The position numbers and the translations under genes are program-made. Positions 61,047 to 64,000 of a DNA stretch of 64,000 bases are shown here, in pieces. A model generated the notes under the pieces. It did not search any database and was not told where the DNA came from. It was given only the letters and a program-made list of their open reading frames with translations. The DNA lies in contig NZ_JODS01000005.1 of the NCBI RefSeq assembly GCF_000718025.1, positions 124,001 through 188,000 on the forward strand, given 5' to 3'. The first letter of the stretch is position 1. Each line of letters starts with the position of its first letter. The DNA comes from Kitasatospora purpeofusca. Lineage in GTDB: Bacteria > Actinomycetota > Actinomycetes > Streptomycetales > Streptomycetaceae.

Positions 61047-62132
61047 CTACGACACCCCACCACCCAGCATGATCCGCGCGACCAGCTCCCGCCGGCTGGC
61101 CACACCGGCCTTGGCGAACACCGACTTCAGATGGTCCTGCACCGTGTACGGCTTCATCGCCAGCAGCCGCGACACGTCCCGGGTGTCGCACCCCCGCACC
61201 AGCAGCAGCGCCACCTCCTGCTCCCGCGCCGTCAGCCCGTACGCCGAGAGGTAGAGCGGCATCGCGTCGGCGGGCGTCGCCGCCGACGCCACCACCGTCA
61301 CCAGGTCCTCGGCGCCGCCCTTCAACGCCGAACCGTGCAGCACGTACCAGCGGCCGTCACCGTCCTGCACCCTGATCTTCGACTGCGGCACGGGCAGGCC
61401 GTGGGCCACCCGGCGGGCCTGCTCGGCGGCCATCGCGACGGCCGTGGGCACCCGCAGCGAGGTCCGGCTCGGGTCGGAGAACCGGCCGAGCAGTTCCTCC
61501 GCCGGGCCGGAGATCGCGACCGGCCGGTTGCCCCGGCCGAGCACCACCACCGCCGGCCCCGCGTCCACCGCCCGGCCCGGCCCCGCGTCGGGCGACGGCA
61601 CATGACAGGCCCTCAGCGCGTTGCCGAGGTGCCGCGCGGCGAGGTCCGCGAGCTCCCGGTGCCGGGCCAGGAACGGCCCCCGGCCGGGCAGCCGCATGAA
61701 GACCGCGCACCCCCACATCCCGCCGTGGGCGTCGAAGACGGCCCGCAGTTCGTCGCCGAACCCCGCCGGCCGGATCTGCTCCCGGTACCGCACACTGTCC
61801 GCCAGCCGCCCCCGGGTCGCCCGGCTCAGCGTCTCCGCCCGCACCCCGCTGCGCCGGATCGACGTGAACGTCGCCACGTCGTCCGCCCACACCTCCAGGC
61901 GCACCGCGTTCTCGAACCCGTCCAGGCTGAGGTCGTCGCTCAGCACCGAGTTCACCAGTCCGGTCGCCGGATCCGCCGAGTGCCAGCAGACCGCGTCGTA
62001 CTCCAGGACACCCCGCAGCAGCTCGTCCGCTCTGCGGAACACCCTCTCGGCCCCCAGCCCCGCTCCGGCCAGCTCCCGCAGCCCCTCGATCGCCTGCTGA
62101 GCCGCCACCCCGCGTGCCCCACGTGATCCCAT
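61047..62132 (-). CDS. LuxR-family transcriptional regulator
   Basis: 361 residues from ATG 62132 (GTG 62162 also in frame; neither has a clear ribosome site). The N-terminal ~230 residues are a GAF/PAS-like sensory region (YDAVCWHSADPATGLVNSV, FDAHGGMWGCAVFMRLPGRGPF). The C-terminal LuxR HTH (about 295-355) has GLTAREQEVALLLVRGCDTRDVSR and KPYTVQDHLKSVFAKAG. Not a response regulator (no receiver). Target unknown. Confidence 0.9.
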   Translation of the reverse strand: MGSRGARGVAAQQAIEGLRELAGAGLGAERVFRRADELLRGVLEYDAVCWHSADPATGLVNSVLSDDLSLDGFENAVRLEVWADDVATFTSIRRSGVRAETLSRATRGRLADSVRYREQIRPAGFGDELRAVFDAHGGMWGCAVFMRLPGRGPFLARHRELADLAARHLGNALRACHVPSPDAGPGRAVDAGPAVVVLGRGNRPVAISGPAEELLGRFSDPSRTSLRVPTAVAMAAEQARRVAHGLPVPQSKIRVQDGDGRWYVLHGSALKGGAEDLVTVVASAATPADAMPLYLSAYGLTAREQEVALLLVRGCDTRDVSRLLAMKPYTVQDHLKSVFAKAGVASRRELVARIMLGGGVS

Positions 62133-62328
62133 GCGCCGGAAACTAACACGCACACCGACCACCCGCCCATGCCCCGCCGGACGGATCCGCCCTCCCCCTC
62201 CGGACGGTCCCCGACCCCTCTCCCCTCATCCTCCGGTCGCCCCCCACCCCGACACCGACCCCGGGGTGGACCACCGCGGCGGGGGGGACCGGCCCCCCGG
62301 TTCCCCCCGCCGCCAACTACCCGAGCCG

Positions 62329-63501
62329 TTACAGCCAGTTGCGGCGCTTGAAGATCAAGTAGAGGCTCGTGCAGACGAGGGCCATGAGGGCGATCGCGAA
62401 GGGGTAGCCGAAGGCCCACTTGAGTTCGGGCATGTCGGTGAAGTTCATGCCGTAGACGGTGCCGATCAGGGTCGGGGCGAAGAGGATGGCGGCCCAGGAG
62501 GAGATCTTCTTGATCTCGTCGTTCTGGACGTGGCCGGCTTCGGCGAGCTGCTTCATCTCCTCGTTCTGGCGCTGGGAGACCAGGGTGGCGTTGACGGTGA
62601 GGATGTTCTGGAGCATCTGGCGGAAGCCGTCGACGCGCTCGGCCGCGTAGGTGGCGTGGTCGGCGACGTCGCGCAGGTAGCGGCGGAGTTCCTCGTCGGT
62701 GCCGTACTTCTCGAAGCCGGCCTCCAGGCTCTGCATGATCTCCAGCAGGGGCCGGGTGGCGCGCTGGAACTCGATGACCTCGCGGGAGAGTTCGTAGATG
62801 CGCCGGGAGACCTGCGGGTCACCGCCGAAGACCTCGGTCTCGATCTCGTCGATGTCGTGCTGGAGGCCGGCGATGACCGGGGCGTAGCCGTCCACCACGG
62901 CGTCCAGGACGGCGTAGAGCACGGCCTCGGGGCCGAGGGCCAGGAGTTCGGGGTCGGCCTCCAGGCGGCGGCGGACGGCGGAGAGGTCGGGGGCCTGGGA
63001 GTGGCGGACGGTGAGGACGAAGTCGGGGCCGACGAAGAGGTGGATCTCGCCGAAGTCGACCTCCTCCACGTCGTCCAGGTAGCGGGCGGCGCGCAGCACC
63101 ACGAAGAGGGTGTCGCCGTAGCGCTCCAGCTTGGGGCGCTGGTGGGCCACGATGGCGTCCTCGACGGCCAGTTCGTGCAGGTTGAACCGCTCGGCGGCTT
63201 CCAGCAGCTGGGCCTCGGCCGGGCGGTAGAGCCCGATCCAGGCCATGGTGCCGGGCTTGCCGGGCAGTTCGCGGTAGACGCCGGCGAGGTCGGTGGCGGA
63301 GGCGAGCCGGTGGCCGTCGCAGTAGACGCCGGCGTCGACGACGGAGCGCTCCAGGCTCACGTGCTCGACCGGCTGGTCGGGGCGCGGGTCCATCGAGTGC
63401 TCGGGGGCGGGCTGGGCGGGCGTGGTGCCGCCGGCCGGGTTGGTGGGACGGGTGAAGGGGAGCTTGCTCGCACGCACTGCGCGCACACGCCAGTCGGACA
63501 T
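62329..63501 (-). CDS. corA: CorA-family magnesium/cobalt transporter
   Basis: 390 residues; ATG 63501 with GGAGG about 10 bases upstream (the longer open frame before it is not coding-like). A large N-terminal cytoplasmic alpha/beta domain, a long stalk helix region (RYLRDVADHATYAAERVDGFRQMLQNIL) and two C-terminal transmembrane helices with the signature YGMNF (GMN) between them; ends KRRNWL. Pentameric Mg2+/divalent channel. An upstream leader ORF may regulate it. Confidence 0.94.
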   Translation of the reverse strand: MSDWRVRAVRASKLPFTRPTNPAGGTTPAQPAPEHSMDPRPDQPVEHVSLERSVVDAGVYCDGHRLASATDLAGVYRELPGKPGTMAWIGLYRPAEAQLLEAAERFNLHELAVEDAIVAHQRPKLERYGDTLFVVLRAARYLDDVEEVDFGEIHLFVGPDFVLTVRHSQAPDLSAVRRRLEADPELLALGPEAVLYAVLDAVVDGYAPVIAGLQHDIDEIETEVFGGDPQVSRRIYELSREVIEFQRATRPLLEIMQSLEAGFEKYGTDEELRRYLRDVADHATYAAERVDGFRQMLQNILTVNATLVSQRQNEEMKQLAEAGHVQNDEIKKISSWAAILFAPTLIGTVYGMNFTDMPELKWAFGYPFAIALMALVCTSLYLIFKRRNWL

Positions 63502-63626
63502 GACGGGGTACCTCCGCGGTTCGGGGGCCGCCGCACCGGACACAGCAGGTCGGGGGTGCGGGGCAGGCGGGGGGCGCCCGGTCGTCCTCCACCGCGCACG
63601 GCGCCCTGGCCGCGCGGCGCGCCGGG

Positions 63627-63752
63627 TCAGCGGCGGGCGGTGCGACGGCGTGGGTCGGGAGCGGTACGGGAGGAGGGGCACCGGGTGCCGGGAGAAGTGA
63701 GGGACGTCCTGGGGAGGGGCCTACTTCGACCCGGACTACTACTGCACTCCAT
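63627..63752 (-). CDS. Possible 41-codon leader ORF upstream of corA
   Basis: ATG 63752 sits behind an ideal GAGGAGGTGAGAGCG. It encodes MECSSSPGRSRPLPRT... (41 residues, Pro 8, Arg 10, Ser 8), ending 125 bases before the corA ATG. Leader peptides with Pro/Arg codons are known to regulate Mg2+ transporter genes in other bacteria (mgtL-type). Whether it is translated is unknown. Confidence 0.35.
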   Translation of the reverse strand: MECSSSPGRSRPLPRTSLTSPGTRCPSSRTAPDPRRRTARR

Positions 63753-64000
63753 CGCTCTCACCTCCTCGCCGTCGGGACGCCCGTGCGGGTCGCCGTAACC
63801 GGGTCATCAGAAGGGTCCACACCGCCGAGCGGGCGCGCAGGGGCGCCGCAGCGTCGGGTGGGCACCCCTTGATCTCGTCAGAGCTTTGGCACGCCACGGC
63901 GTAGCACCCGGGATGGTCCCGAGGGGTGCAGCCACTTGGGGTCACCCCTTAGGCCGGGGAGACCTGTCCTGACCCTGGGCGTCTCTCGACGTCGTGGGGT
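63753..64000. other. Region upstream of corA leader, no gene supported
   Basis: Less GC-rich than average; a 68-codon frame on the minus strand has no ribosome site or coding bias. Includes GGGGTGACCCC-type palindromic patches around 63937-63955. Probably promoter/5' leader sequence. Confidence 0.4.

Noticed and set aside
63739..63945. 68-codon minus-strand frame upstream of corA
   Set aside because: No ribosome site and poor coding bias; the shorter leader frame at 63627-63752 has the strong ribosome site instead.

Overview
The window is very GC-rich (third codon positions almost all G or C) and uses GTG starts and GGAGG-type ribosome sites. It carries family hallmarks of filamentous Actinomycetota: SpoIIE-type phosphatases, NarL two-component pairs, XRE-TPR regulators, HelR and secreted lectin-like proteins. 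It is most likely chromosomal DNA of a Streptomycetaceae member (Streptomyces or Kitasatospora). I saw no rRNA, tRNA or CRISPR array.

Layout. 1-9140: a giant secreted RHS polymorphic-toxin protein, C-terminus cut by the window edge. 9394-17795: an operon of MoxR AAA ATPase, bpX5-like protein, vWA/beta-propeller protein and bpX6/beta-propeller membrane protein, that is, a MoxR-vWA-beta-propeller ternary system. A TnpB-only IS200/IS605-family element sits exactly in the stop/start overlap of its last two genes. 17932-20183: two divergently transcribed secreted proteins (a lectin-like one and a CAP-domain one). 20271-24401: an ABC exporter and a divergent NarL/LuxR-type two-component system. 24439-37717: an uncharacterised locus of five large proteins (A-E) plus a divergent C2-like protein. 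This is the best candidate here for an undescribed system. 37722-40497: MFS exporter, AraC regulator and TenA-like protein. 40528-42385: a three-gene overlapping operon in which two genes carry frameshifts. 42556-46099: XRE-TPR regulator, a small duplicated protein, a lipoprotein and a secreted beta-helix protein. 46288-50046: ROK regulator and a HelR-type RNA polymerase recycling ATPase preceded by a rifamycin-associated-element-like palindrome. 50184-54747: SDR/MarR pair with twin operators, a PAS-GAF-SpoIIE phosphatase and a trans-sulfuration PLP enzyme. 55060-59657: a redox/electrophile-type group (metallo-hydrolase, FMN reductase, pirin, MFS, TetR) tied together by repeated TTCAGT half-sites. 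59799-63501: signal peptidase I, a LuxR regulator and a CorA transporter with a possible upstream leader ORF.

How the genes work together. Several groups are translationally coupled through 4-base ATGA/GTGA overlaps: the ternary system before IS insertion, the ABC exporter, the two-component pair, genes A-B-C of the large locus, the kinase operon and pirin-MFS. Regulator-target pairs can be read from shared promoters: AraC/MFS, MarR/SDR, and TetR with pirin-MFS and FMN reductase. All functional names are inferred by reading protein motifs; no database search was possible.
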